DNA of 35,633 bases, taken from assembly GCA_964608095.1 (NCBI GenBank), contig CAZSMK010000021.1, positions 1-35,633 of the forward strand, in the 5' to 3' direction. Below, piece after piece: positions 25,249 through 33,232 of the stretch; position 1 is the stretch's first letter; each line of letters opens with the position of its first letter. Below the pieces are notes generated by a model. The model worked only from the letters and a program-made list of their open reading frames with translations, was not told where the DNA came from and made no database searches. This DNA is from CAZSMK01 sp964608095. GTDB taxonomy: Bacteria > Sumerlaeota > Sumerlaeia > MWCT01 > JAGHBZ01. The position numbers were made by a program, and so were the translations under genes.

Positions 25249-28200
25249 TCAATCGAATGTGGATATCTTTACCTTTTCAACTTTGACTTCGTCAAGGTAC
25301 AGCCATGAGTTGACATCGTCGGCGGCATCGAAACTCATAAGATCGAACGATAACGCTAAAAGGTTATCAGAAGTCCCCGTGACCTTGGGTTCTAATATAA
25401 TATGATATTGTTTATCCATTAAAGAAGGCGCGCTTTTCATGAAGCTATTTACTATACGGTCCCAGCTCGCCCAGGCGCCTACCTGGTTAACGCGCAACCG
25501 GAACTGAACAGCATTATCCGCATCATTAACGTTGCTTGCAACGCCCCAGGATACGCGATACGCTTGATTGGATTCAAGCTGGACGTAGGGACTGTACAAA
25601 TAGGAGAAACAATAGGATGATCCTGCAGGGCTTATGCAAAGTCTACCATACTCATGTTTCACAGCCGGGATGCCATAAGGTGGAACGGCTCCATAGAATC
25701 CCCACTTTTCTCCATCGGTATCAAACGTAAAGTGTACAATATCCTCTTGTGGCGTTACAAATATCTCGTCAACAAGAATCGCTTCGAGGTATACCCAGGA
25801 AGAGACGTCATCATCCGGATTGAAGCTCAGGATATCGAACGAACATTGAACATACTCGTCACCTGCACCGCTGACGTGTGGATCAAAGTAGATGCTGTAG
25901 GTTTCCGGGTTACCGGTATAAGGCGCATGGGAGAGAAAACTATTGATAATATGATCCCATGCAGACCAGGTGCCTTTCTGGTTGACGCGCAAACGGAATT
26001 GCACCGTACTGTCCGCTGCAGCGGCGCTGCTATCCATCAGCCATGTCGCAAAATAGGTCTTTCCATCCTTGATCTGAACGTCTGGACTGTACCAGTAGGA
26101 AAATACATTGCTGGAGCCGTTCGGACAAAGACCGATATGACCGTTTTGGTCCGTCGTTATCGGCACCTGGTACGATGAGACGGGACCGAAGAATGTCCAT
26201 CCTTCACTATCGGAGGTGAAGTCGTATTGGCAAAGAACAGGCGGCGGATTAGGTGAACCGTAAAAGACATAGGCGCGTCCTTCACCCGTAGGAGTGTTAT
26301 CATAATAAGGCGCACCCACAATGACATCATCGTACCCATCGCTGTTCACATCGCCCGCGCTTCCTACCGAACTGCCGAAGTAGGCATATTTCTGGTTACT
26401 TTCAGCCGCCCAGGCGGCGCTTTCAGGGGAGCCGGTTCCCAGAAGCCCGCTCGCTGAGCCGAACCAGATGTATGCGCGTCCCTCGCCGGCATCTCCGTTG
26501 CTTTGGTTACGTGCACCAACGATGATATCATCGTAGCCGTCGAGGTTCACGTCGCCGGCAGTGCCCACTGAATATCCGAACCAGCCCGCCTCTTGCCCGC
26601 CTTCCCCAACCCATGCCGGATTGGCGCACAGCCCGCTTGCTGAGCCATGATATACGTATATTTTACCCTCATTCATTTGACCATTGGTGTAAAAAGGCGC
26701 ACCGATTATGACATCGTCATAGCCGTCAAGGTTCACGTCGCCGGCACAACCGACCGAGGAGCCAAACATCGCACCTTCATTATTGCTCTCTTTTATCCAG
26801 TTGGGGGATGAGCTGAGCCCCGACGCAGAGCCGTGAAAGACATACACTCTACCTTTATCCTCCTCGCCGTTGTCGTATTTCGGCGCGCCGACAATAATGT
26901 CATCGTACCCATCGAGGTTCACGTCACCGGCGGTGCCAACGGCATACCCAAATCTGCCTCGTTCCTGGTCGCATTCCCATGTCCAGTTGGGACTTGTGCT
27001 CAGTCCGGAGGATGAACCATGGTAAACGTATGCTCGCCCCTCCGCAGTTTGCCCGTTGGTATAATAATGCGCCCCGACAATGACGTCATCATACCCGTCG
27101 CTGTTCACATCGCCCGCGCTTCCCACGGCAAAACCATACTCAGCCCATGCTTGGTCTGATTCAACGCTCCAGTTCGGTGAAGCGCTGAGCCCGGATGCAG
27201 AGCCATGGAACACAAATACCTTGCCCTCCCAGGTTTGACCATTGGTAAAGTAGCGTGCGCCGATAATGACGTCATCGTAGCCGTCGAGGTTTACATCTCC
27301 GGCGCTCGCCACCGCCTCGCCGAAATGGGCGTTCGCCTGGTTACTTTCTGTAAACCAATTCGGCGTCGCACTCAAACCTGATGCCGAACCATAATAGACA
27401 AACACTGCGCCCTCCTTTTCTTCTCCACCGTCGTACAACGAAGCGCCTACTATGACGTCATCGTAGCCGTCGAGGTTGACGTCGCCCGCGCCTGCCACGG
27501 CAATTCCAAGCTCGGCGCCATCCTGGTCGGTCTGAGCTATCCAATCTGCCGTTGTAGAGGGACCCTTTATCATCGAGGTTACCACTACAGGATACACGGC
27601 ATCGCTATCGGCTATCTGAACGTAAAGTTCGTTGTCTTCGATAGTAAGACGTGCAGGCAACGCCTTGCCGGTTGTGTCACATGCGTTAACATTTCCGTAG
27701 TCAAGGACCGGCTCGCTCTCAAACAGAAAACTTACTCCCATCGGTTCTCTTGTAGAGTTGGTTAGTAAATCACTTACATACGCCATCTTCACGGTAAGAG
27801 GCGCATTGCCCGGCGGCGCTTCAGTAATACCAATCTCATGAATAATCCCTGCTCGCTCATTTTGAATCTTTCGTTCATAGGTCCGGGTAACATATTCCAT
27901 ACAATTACCGTTATATGACAAGATGGGTCCCGCCTCTGTCGCGAACACGCCCTTCCGCCCGATCTTCGGATTGGTTAACGTCAATGACCATGACGAGAAG
28001 GAACTGACTCGAGGACAGAGGGTGATTCCCCGGGTATCAAAAAGGAGTCTCAGGTTCTGTGCCCGGTTTGCCGCATGATATGTTTTCTCACTTTCTCCTG
28101 CCGCTGGATCACTCGAAATGGTTACCTCATACTCAATGTCGCTTATCGCTTTCTGTGCATTATGCAACCATTGCGTATCGTTTTGTTGATCTGCTCCGTT

Positions 28201-28284
28201 TCCGAAAGAATCGATCGCAGCCAATGATATAAACCCAACAACGATCAAAAAAAGCATTTCGGGATATAGTGATTTTCTTTTCAT
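25249..28284 (-). CDS. Secreted FG-GAP repeat protein with two C-terminal repeat modules
   Basis: 1011 residues. A signal peptide (about 1-29) is followed by a region without clear family (30-240). Seven FG-GAP/integrin-alpha-like repeats of about 62 residues (246-682) follow, each with a calcium-loop motif of the form GDVNxDGYDD and ending in YGSASGL or similar; seven repeats are enough to close a beta-propeller. Two homologous modules of about 150 residues (685-843 and 849-1006) follow, sharing VQFRLRVNQ, SAWDHIINSF/SWDRIVNSF and a YSPDVQ/YSPYVQ segment; they look like jelly-roll carbohydrate- or surface-binding domains. No cell-wall anchor or lipobox is seen. The start is firm: AGGAGG at 28292-28297 is seven bases upstream. 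Likely an adhesin or glycan-binding secreted protein; the ligand is unknown. Confidence 0.88.
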   Translation of the reverse strand: MKRKSLYPEMLFLIVVGFISLAAIDSFGNGADQQNDTQWLHNAQKAISDIEYEVTISSDPAAGESEKTYHAANRAQNLRLLFDTRGITLCPRVSSFSSWSLTLTNPKIGRKGVFATEAGPILSYNGNCMEYVTRTYERKIQNERAGIIHEIGITEAPPGNAPLTVKMAYVSDLLTNSTREPMGVSFLFESEPVLDYGNVNACDTTGKALPARLTIEDNELYVQIADSDAVYPVVVTSMIKGPSTTADWIAQTDQDGAELGIAVAGAGDVNLDGYDDVIVGASLYDGGEEKEGAVFVYYGSASGLSATPNWFTESNQANAHFGEAVASAGDVNLDGYDDVIIGARYFTNGQTWEGKVFVFHGSASGLSASPNWSVESDQAWAEYGFAVGSAGDVNSDGYDDVIVGAHYYTNGQTAEGRAYVYHGSSSGLSTSPNWTWECDQERGRFGYAVGTAGDVNLDGYDDIIVGAPKYDNGEEDKGRVYVFHGSASGLSSSPNWIKESNNEGAMFGSSVGCAGDVNLDGYDDVIIGAPFYTNGQMNEGKIYVYHGSASGLCANPAWVGEGGQEAGWFGYSVGTAGDVNLDGYDDIIVGARNQSNGDAGEGRAYIWFGSASGLLGTGSPESAAWAAESNQKYAYFGSSVGSAGDVNSDGYDDVIVGAPYYDNTPTGEGRAYVFYGSPNPPPVLCQYDFTSDSEGWTFFGPVSSYQVPITTDQNGHIGLCPNGSSNVFSYWYSPDVQIKDGKTYFATWLMDSSAAAADSTVQFRLRVNQKGTWSAWDHIINSFLSHAPYTGNPETYSIYFDPHVSGAGDEYVQCSFDILSFNPDDDVSSWVYLEAILVDEIFVTPQEDIVHFTFDTDGEKWGFYGAVPPYGIPAVKHEYGRLCISPAGSSYCFSYLYSPYVQLESNQAYRVSWGVASNVNDADNAVQFRLRVNQVGAWASWDRIVNSFMKSAPSLMDKQYHIILEPKVTGTSDNLLALSFDLMSFDAADDVNSWLYLDEVKVEKVKISTFD
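25267..26232 (-). repeat. Two tandem copies of a jelly-roll-like module
   Basis: Modules at 25756-26232 and 25267-25740 encode homologous domains of about 150 residues. Shared landmarks are VQFRLRVNQ, INSF/VNSF and SFD(I/L)xSF. The copies have diverged more than the FG-GAP units. Confidence 0.75.
26239..27549 (-). repeat. Seven tandem FG-GAP-encoding repeats of about 186 bases
   Basis: The coding repeats show strong nucleotide similarity: the segment encoding DVNLDGYDD recurs with near-identical bases in several units (for example near 26540, 26725, 26910, 27280 and 27470). Such similarity can allow unequal recombination and repeat-number change. Confidence 0.85.
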
Positions 28285-28870
28285 ACCTTTACCTCCTGTA
28301 GATAATTTAATTGCGTAAAATCACTTTTGGCTAAAAAGTCAGGTGTGTCAAGAAACAATTGCAGACCCGGGGTCGAAATTCTCCATTTGCACTTTTTTAA
28401 CTCTATTTCTGCGCTTTCCGAAAAACAGGACTTATACGACCTATAAAAGTAACCGAATATTTTCGAAGATAGATCTGCAATGTTCTCCTTATTGCGTGAA
28501 CAATTTCATTTCGTCTTTATTCATTCGGGATTGAGCTTGAACCACGTCTATCATCTCGTGTAAACTGTAGTGTTTTGATTTACGGGTGTTGGAAAATTGA
28601 GATTCCGGGAAATGATTTAAATATAACGAGTGGAAATGATGAAAGATTTTTTCTTTCCATTGATTAAGTTAATTGCTCGGTTTTTCTTGAAAGAATATAA
28701 AAGATTTTTTTCTTCTTCACCCGGAAACCCAAAGCATCTCTTCATCAGGGCACAACGTACAATCCAGACATCAACTTCATGCTTTAACGCGTACAAGTGA
28801 CGCGGTATATATATGACAATCTTTGTTTACACCGTAGCCTTTTTCGTTATCTTATCCATGGAGGATAGGC
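28285..28870. other. Divergent intergenic region, about 590 bases
   Basis: AT-rich, no convincing ORF. It separates the FG-GAP gene (minus) from acetate kinase (plus). A perfect minus-strand TTGACA lies at 28346-28351, without a good -10. Two similar stretches near 28642 and 28700 read AAAGATTTTTTTCTT; the first (28641-28657) is a GAAAGA/TCTTTC hairpin. TTTACA (28826) and TATCTT (28848) with a 16-base spacer could be a plus promoter, but its start point would fall inside the ribosome site. Confidence 0.35.
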
Positions 28871-30089
28871 GTGAATATTCTGGTCTTTTAACTGCGGAAG
28901 TTCTTCATTGACGTACAAGGTGTTTGATGCGGAGGATGTGGAGAGTATCAAGGTCGTGGCATCGGGGAAAGCCCATCGCGTGGGTGTAAAGGGAAGTGAG
29001 CCTTCATTTATTGAGCATCATTACCGAGGTGAAGCTGAGAAGAAAACGCTTCCAATAAACAGCCATCGAGAAGCAGCTGGACTTGTACTCGATTTTGTAA
29101 AGGAGCAAAAGATACCAATCGAGTACATCGGGCATCGCTTTGTGCATGGCGGGAGTTTTTTCTCGGGCTCAGTCTTCCTTAACGCCGATACTCTTGGCAC
29201 GCTCAAGATGTGTCTTCCGCTTGCTCCGATTCATAACCCGATGTCGCTTAACGCTATTGATGAATGCCGGAAAAGGATGCCGGATATTCCCCAATACGTA
29301 ACGTTCGATTCGGCATTTCATTCTTCTATTCCTCCCCGTGCATATACCTATGCGATTTCAAGAAGAATCGTAGAAAAATTCGGATTTAGAAAGTACGGTT
29401 TTCACGGACTTTCATATATGTATGTGACAGGAGCGGCTGCGCGATTTCTCGAGGTCCCGCTCGAGACGCTAAACATGGTCGCCTGTCATCTGGGAACCGG
29501 CGGTTCGAGCGTCGCTGCGGTTAAACAAGGTAAGTCTATCGATACCTCGATGGGGTTTTCTCCTCTGCCCGGACTCATTATGAGTACCCGCTCCGGCGAT
29601 GTCGACCCCATGCTTACTGTCTTTCTTATGTCGGTCTACGGTTATCGCTCGGAAGACCTCGAGACCATACTGAACAAACAAAGCGGACTGTTAGGTATTT
29701 CGGGATTCTCGAGCGATATCAGGGATATCATTAACCGGTTCTCGAAAGAAGAGGACGACACCAGTCAAGCCGAGCTCGCATTTAAAATGTATGTACACAG
29801 GCTGAGAAAATATATCGGGAGTTATATTGTCGCCCTTGGCGGAATCGATGTGCTTATTTTTACCGATGATATCGGTGTCCACAATCCATTAGTACGAGAG
29901 AAGGTATGCGATCATCTGGAATGGGCCGGGGTGAAATTGAACAAAGACCTCAACAACCGCGCAATTACCGATACTATTCACTTGATATCGGATGATGCCT
30001 CGAAAGTAAAAGTACTTTCCATCCCGACCGAGGAAGAGCTCGTAATCGTCAGGGAGGGTTTAAAATTACAAGGAGGCAGCATGGAATGA
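28871..30089 (+). CDS. ackA: Acetate kinase with an apparent +1 frameshift at codon 6-7
   Basis: ADP/acetyl-phosphate to ATP/acetate interconversion. The long frame starts only at TTG 28908, giving 393 residues and lacking the invariant phosphate-binding strand. Translating from the GTG at 28871 gives MNILVF then UAA; skipping one U yields NCGSSSLTYKVFD, the canonical start. With the frame restored the key residues fall at R89 (HRFVHGG), D146 (FDSAFH), H178 (YGFHGLS) and R240 (STRSGD), within one or two of R91, D148, H180 and R241 of the M. thermophila enzyme, so the enzyme is otherwise intact. GGAGGATAGG just before the GTG is the ribosome site. CHLGTGG replaces the usual CHLGNGA. No pta gene is in the window. 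The end overlaps the next start by ATGA. The shift may be programmed, a mutation or an assembly error. Confidence 0.88.
28883..28892 (+). other. +1 frameshift site GTC-TTT-TAA-C
   Basis: Codon 6 is UUU, followed by in-frame UAA. A +1 slip moves tRNA-Phe from UUU (28886-28888) to UUU (28887-28889) with perfect re-pairing, and the next codon is AAC (28890-28892). The geometry resembles the prfB site (CUU UGA C). Unlike prfB, no Shine-Dalgarno-like element lies just upstream of the slip other than the initiation signal itself. Confidence 0.6.
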
Positions 30090-31957
30090 TAGTACTCTTT
30101 GATCCACATCCGCCGTTTTTACGCTGGTGCAAAGTCGCTAATGACACGATCAGTCATAGTAAATGTGAGTTTGGTCCCCGTTGGTTCGATTCGGTTAAGG
30201 ACGACATAGGGAATTTGAACGAGGTAGAGGCGTATGGATATCTTCTCTATCATGGTGGCGAGGTTATTACTTCACCGGTGAGTGTAATGTCGCTGGAGAC
30301 TTTAATTAAGTTGGAGGAAACCGTTCGTTTCTCGCCGGAAAATAATGCGATTACGTATAAAGTAGCGTTTGACCTGATGAACAAATTTCCGACCATTCCT
30401 CATGTCCTTTTTTGCGATACCGCTTTCTTTGCCGGACTGCCCAACGAGGCAAGCACCTACGCTATTCCTTATAAACTACGCCGCGACGGCATAAGGCGCT
30501 ATGGCGGTTACGGCTTAGGACATGAATACGCCTATTGTTGCGTGCGGGACAGGCTTGAACAACCACCGGGTAACATCATAAGCATATATCTTGGCAACCA
30601 TTCGAATATGACCGCTGTTAAAGATGGGAAGCCACTGGAAACCACCATTGGGTTCACCTCGGTCGAGGGAATCCCTTCATCGCATAGCAGCGGCGATATT
30701 GACCCGACAATTATTTTTCAGTTACATTTTTCTGGCATGTCATTCGATGAAATAAACGATATTCTTTCCTACAGAAGCGGATTCTCAGGATACCTCGACA
30801 AACCCTGCACTTATCGTGATCTCATGGTCGATCAAAAAGATGCTGAGAAATCGCAGGTTAAAGAAATGTTTCAATATACCGTTATCAAGCATATCGGGTC
30901 GATGATAGCGACTCTGAACGGTGTCGATGCGATTGTATTCCAGAGCCCTTTTCTTCACGAGTCGATTGATTTTATAAACGGGATATGTCAGAATCTCGAG
31001 TTTTTGGGGTTGAAAAGCAAGGTAACTCCATCTGAGAATAATCATATACTCGAGTTCACAAAAGAAAATTCTTCCATCAAGGTTTTTGGACTTGAATATG
31101 ATATGTGCGCTATTCTGGCGCAAAGAACAAAGGAAGCATTACACCAAGCAGGAGGTATAAGAAAAATGGTAGAAGAGAAGAGATTTCTTGTAGACGTTGG
31201 GATGAAGAAATTGCCGTTTCCCATGAGGGTGGTATCGAAAACAGAGCCCGAGGGGCAGTATACGATTGCATACATCTCGGTTAACGCCCGCATAATGCAG
31301 CAATTCGAGGCGTCATGGATCGACAAATTCATCATGGTTCTTCATGCGCACCGTGAGCGAATCGGCACCAAGACGCTTCGAGACAATATACTGGACTACC
31401 TCAAGGAGCTCAAGGCATCCAACGTGAGAATTGATTTCGAGTATCCTTTCTTTATAGAAAAAGTGACCCCCGTAAGCAAAGAGAAATGCCTCGTACAATA
31501 TAATTGTTATTATTCAGCCAAGGTATCGTCCATTGACGAGACCCCAAAAATAATCCAAAAAATCGAGATACCCGTAGTCACCACGTATCCTGCTTCTGCC
31601 CCTGACAAACCGGGTGGACTATTCGGACAGTTAAGTATTGTGCACATTGAAATTGAATCTAAAAAAGATATCTTCCCTGAAGACCTGGTGGAAATGGTGG
31701 ATAAACGTGCTTTAGTACCCGTCTACTCTTTTCTTACTGAAGAAGATCAACATTATATTATTGACAAAGTTCACTCGGAGAAGAAGACCAGCGTGGTCAT
31801 GACGGACGAGATTAAAGAGGACCTGGCACGAAACCGCGATATTGGGTGGTATTCCGTGCAATGCGCGAACTACGGAATGCTTCATTCTTATAGCACGGTG
31901 ATAGGTACCGAAAAAAGCATGTGGGTGCCGTTCACCAGTTATGGTGAAGAAGGCTAA
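30086..31957 (+). CDS. Degenerate acetate-kinase-like domain fused to a FolE2-like T-fold domain
   Basis: 623 residues in one frame. Residues 1-355 are homologous to acetate kinase (ITYKVAFDL, LFCDTAFF, IRRYGGYGLGH, YLGNHSNMTAVKDGK, TTIGFTSVEGIP, SGDIDPTI), but active-site residues are lost: the Arg of HRVVHGG is L53, the His of GFHG is Y142, the Arg of GTRSGD is S201, and the N-terminal NxGSSS strand is FDPHPP. Asp111 is kept. Residues 361-623 resemble GTP cyclohydrolase IB (FolE2, PF02649): VGMKKLPFPMRV, FIMVLHAH, YPFFIEKVTPVSKEKC, PEDLVEMVDKRALVPVYSFL, WYSVQCANYGMLHSYS. The catalytic CPCS segment is YPAS, so the metal-binding Cys is missing, and GAHNQ is GLFGQ. Neither half is likely to be a normal enzyme. 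The gene overlaps ackA by ATGA behind AAGGAGG, so translation is coupled. A regulatory or ligand-sensing role is inference. Confidence 0.75.
   Translation: MIVLFDPHPPFLRWCKVANDTISHSKCEFGPRWFDSVKDDIGNLNEVEAYGYLLYHGGEVITSPVSVMSLETLIKLEETVRFSPENNAITYKVAFDLMNKFPTIPHVLFCDTAFFAGLPNEASTYAIPYKLRRDGIRRYGGYGLGHEYAYCCVRDRLEQPPGNIISIYLGNHSNMTAVKDGKPLETTIGFTSVEGIPSSHSSGDIDPTIIFQLHFSGMSFDEINDILSYRSGFSGYLDKPCTYRDLMVDQKDAEKSQVKEMFQYTVIKHIGSMIATLNGVDAIVFQSPFLHESIDFINGICQNLEFLGLKSKVTPSENNHILEFTKENSSIKVFGLEYDMCAILAQRTKEALHQAGGIRKMVEEKRFLVDVGMKKLPFPMRVVSKTEPEGQYTIAYISVNARIMQQFEASWIDKFIMVLHAHRERIGTKTLRDNILDYLKELKASNVRIDFEYPFFIEKVTPVSKEKCLVQYNCYYSAKVSSIDETPKIIQKIEIPVVTTYPASAPDKPGGLFGQLSIVHIEIESKKDIFPEDLVEMVDKRALVPVYSFLTEEDQHYIIDKVHSEKKTSVVMTDEIKEDLARNRDIGWYSVQCANYGMLHSYSTVIGTEKSMWVPFTSYGEEG
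31150..31168 (+). promoter_or_regulatory. Internal ribosome-binding site and ATG at the fusion junction
   Basis: AGGAGG (31150-31155) lies ten bases before an in-frame ATG (31166) encoding MVEEKRFLVDVG, exactly where the FolE2-like domain begins. It could allow a separate 263-residue T-fold protein alongside the fusion, or be a relic of formerly separate genes. Confidence 0.45.
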
Positions 31958-32135
31958 CCGGACATCCGGTGTATAAGAAAAGTAGTTAAGCCTCGCAGAG
32001 ATTACGTTTACGACGCTTTGTGAGTGAATGAGTCATCCTGAATGCGAAATAAATACGGCTGAGAAAAACGCATCCGCGTAAAAAAGGCTCAAACATTTCT
32101 GGAAAACTTAAGGCTCAGTGGCAAGAATAAAAGAG

Positions 32136-32876
32136 TCAAAATTTATCGAAGCAGGTCTCTTCCCATTTGCGCGCCCTATCGTAATCCTTGAACAGTTTCT
32201 CACGTTCACGAAATTCAGGAGTGTGATAGTTCATTCTCCCTGCGGGAGTTATTTTGGAAGGAATCACGCTATGGAGCATCTCGTGATAAATAACATAGTC
32301 CATGAAATAGCGTGGAACCCTTCTACTATCGAGGCGAGGATTCACGCGGATCAAACGCCGTTTTTCATCGTAGGTGGCAAACTGGATGTAGCTCAACGAT
32401 TTTTTTCGACGGCGCCGTTGATGTCCCGCGCTCGGCGACGTAGCGGCAGCCAGAAGCCCGCGGGGCGGCATCCAGCCTATGTCAACGCGTAATTTTCCAC
32501 GAAAATATGTGCGGTTTATTCGATTCAACACTTCTTTCAAATTGTAGTATTTCCCATGAGTTTTTAATCGTGTCTGGGTGGTCGGCGCTTCGACTTTGTC
32601 GTAATTTTCGTAAATAAAACGCCGGATAACGGAGCGGTTTGCGGGGGTCGCCCGGTTTATAAAACTCCCCACCGCCTTGATCACCTCAGACGGTGCATTA
32701 AGAAAAATAGTGTGCAGGCTGAGGGTGACACCCGCTTTACCATTGGAGCCCCCGCTAACGGCACCGCCGTAATTAAGGATAAGCAGGTTAGTGATGTTCT
32801 GGTTGATACGCAGATTTATCCTGCGACCCGAAATACGCTCCAGGCGGTTTTGAAGTCCCTTTACACTATGATGCAT
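32136..32876 (-). CDS. SprT-like zinc metalloprotein
   Basis: 246 residues. The C-terminal half is SprT-like: VDIGWMP, then RRLIRVNPRLD, the zinc motif YHEMLHSVIP (HEMLH at 198-202) and a third His in MNYHTPEFRERE (H218). The spacing from HExxH to the third ligand fits SprT/Spartan-like peptidases, some of which act on DNA-protein crosslinks; bacterial members are largely uncharacterised. The N-terminal 100 residues (RLERISGRRINLRINQN and an NLKEVLNRIN segment) also look like a diverged SprT-type start. No C-terminal zinc ribbon is present. GGAGAG a few bases upstream supports the ATG at 32876. It converges with the acetate-kinase-like gene. Enzymatic activity is likely but substrate unknown. 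Confidence 0.8.
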   Translation of the reverse strand: MHHSVKGLQNRLERISGRRINLRINQNITNLLILNYGGAVSGGSNGKAGVTLSLHTIFLNAPSEVIKAVGSFINRATPANRSVIRRFIYENYDKVEAPTTQTRLKTHGKYYNLKEVLNRINRTYFRGKLRVDIGWMPPRGLLAAATSPSAGHQRRRRKKSLSYIQFATYDEKRRLIRVNPRLDSRRVPRYFMDYVIYHEMLHSVIPSKITPAGRMNYHTPEFREREKLFKDYDRARKWEETCFDKF

Positions 32877-33232
32877 GCTCTTCTCTCCGATGAAAAAGGT
32901 CCCTCACGGACCTTGATTCGCGATGCAGAAAGGTCATCACGAATTCTGATGAAACTGATAATAGTGCGAGAAGAATTAGGGGTGCAAGAAAAAGATGCAA
33001 AAAAGAGGCGGATAAAAAAATGCTACTAACAAAAACGTTTTTTTACCACTGTTTTTGTATCGAAGCGGATAAGGAGGAGTAAAACACCTTGATAATACAA
33101 GGTTATTGCATGGCTCAAAAGCCAGCATTGCATAAGTTGATAAACTAATTGGTTTATTCTAAATTTAATTTTTTTCAGCCAGGACGGAACCCCTCCTTTT
33201 CCCTCTTTTTGCCTTTTTTTCACGTGCTACGG
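32877..33232. other. Intergenic region, about 355 bases, with a hairpin-rich core
   Basis: Between the rhomboid gene end and the SprT-like gene start (both minus). It holds an ACCTTG/CAAGGT hairpin (33086-33103), a second hairpin TGGCT/AGCCA (33111-33124) and a plus-strand AAGGAGGAG (33071-33079) followed after nine bases by TTG and a 19-codon open frame (33089-33148). Nothing homologous to a known gene is seen. Confidence 0.4.

Noticed and set aside
31957..31970. ACCGG/CCGGT hairpin directly after the acetate-kinase-like gene
   Set aside because: The stem is five bases and no T tract follows, so it does not qualify as an intrinsic terminator.
33026..33223. 65-residue minus-strand frame in the rhomboid/SprT gap
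   Set aside because: Composition and content look like AT-rich noise, and there is no ribosome site or family match.
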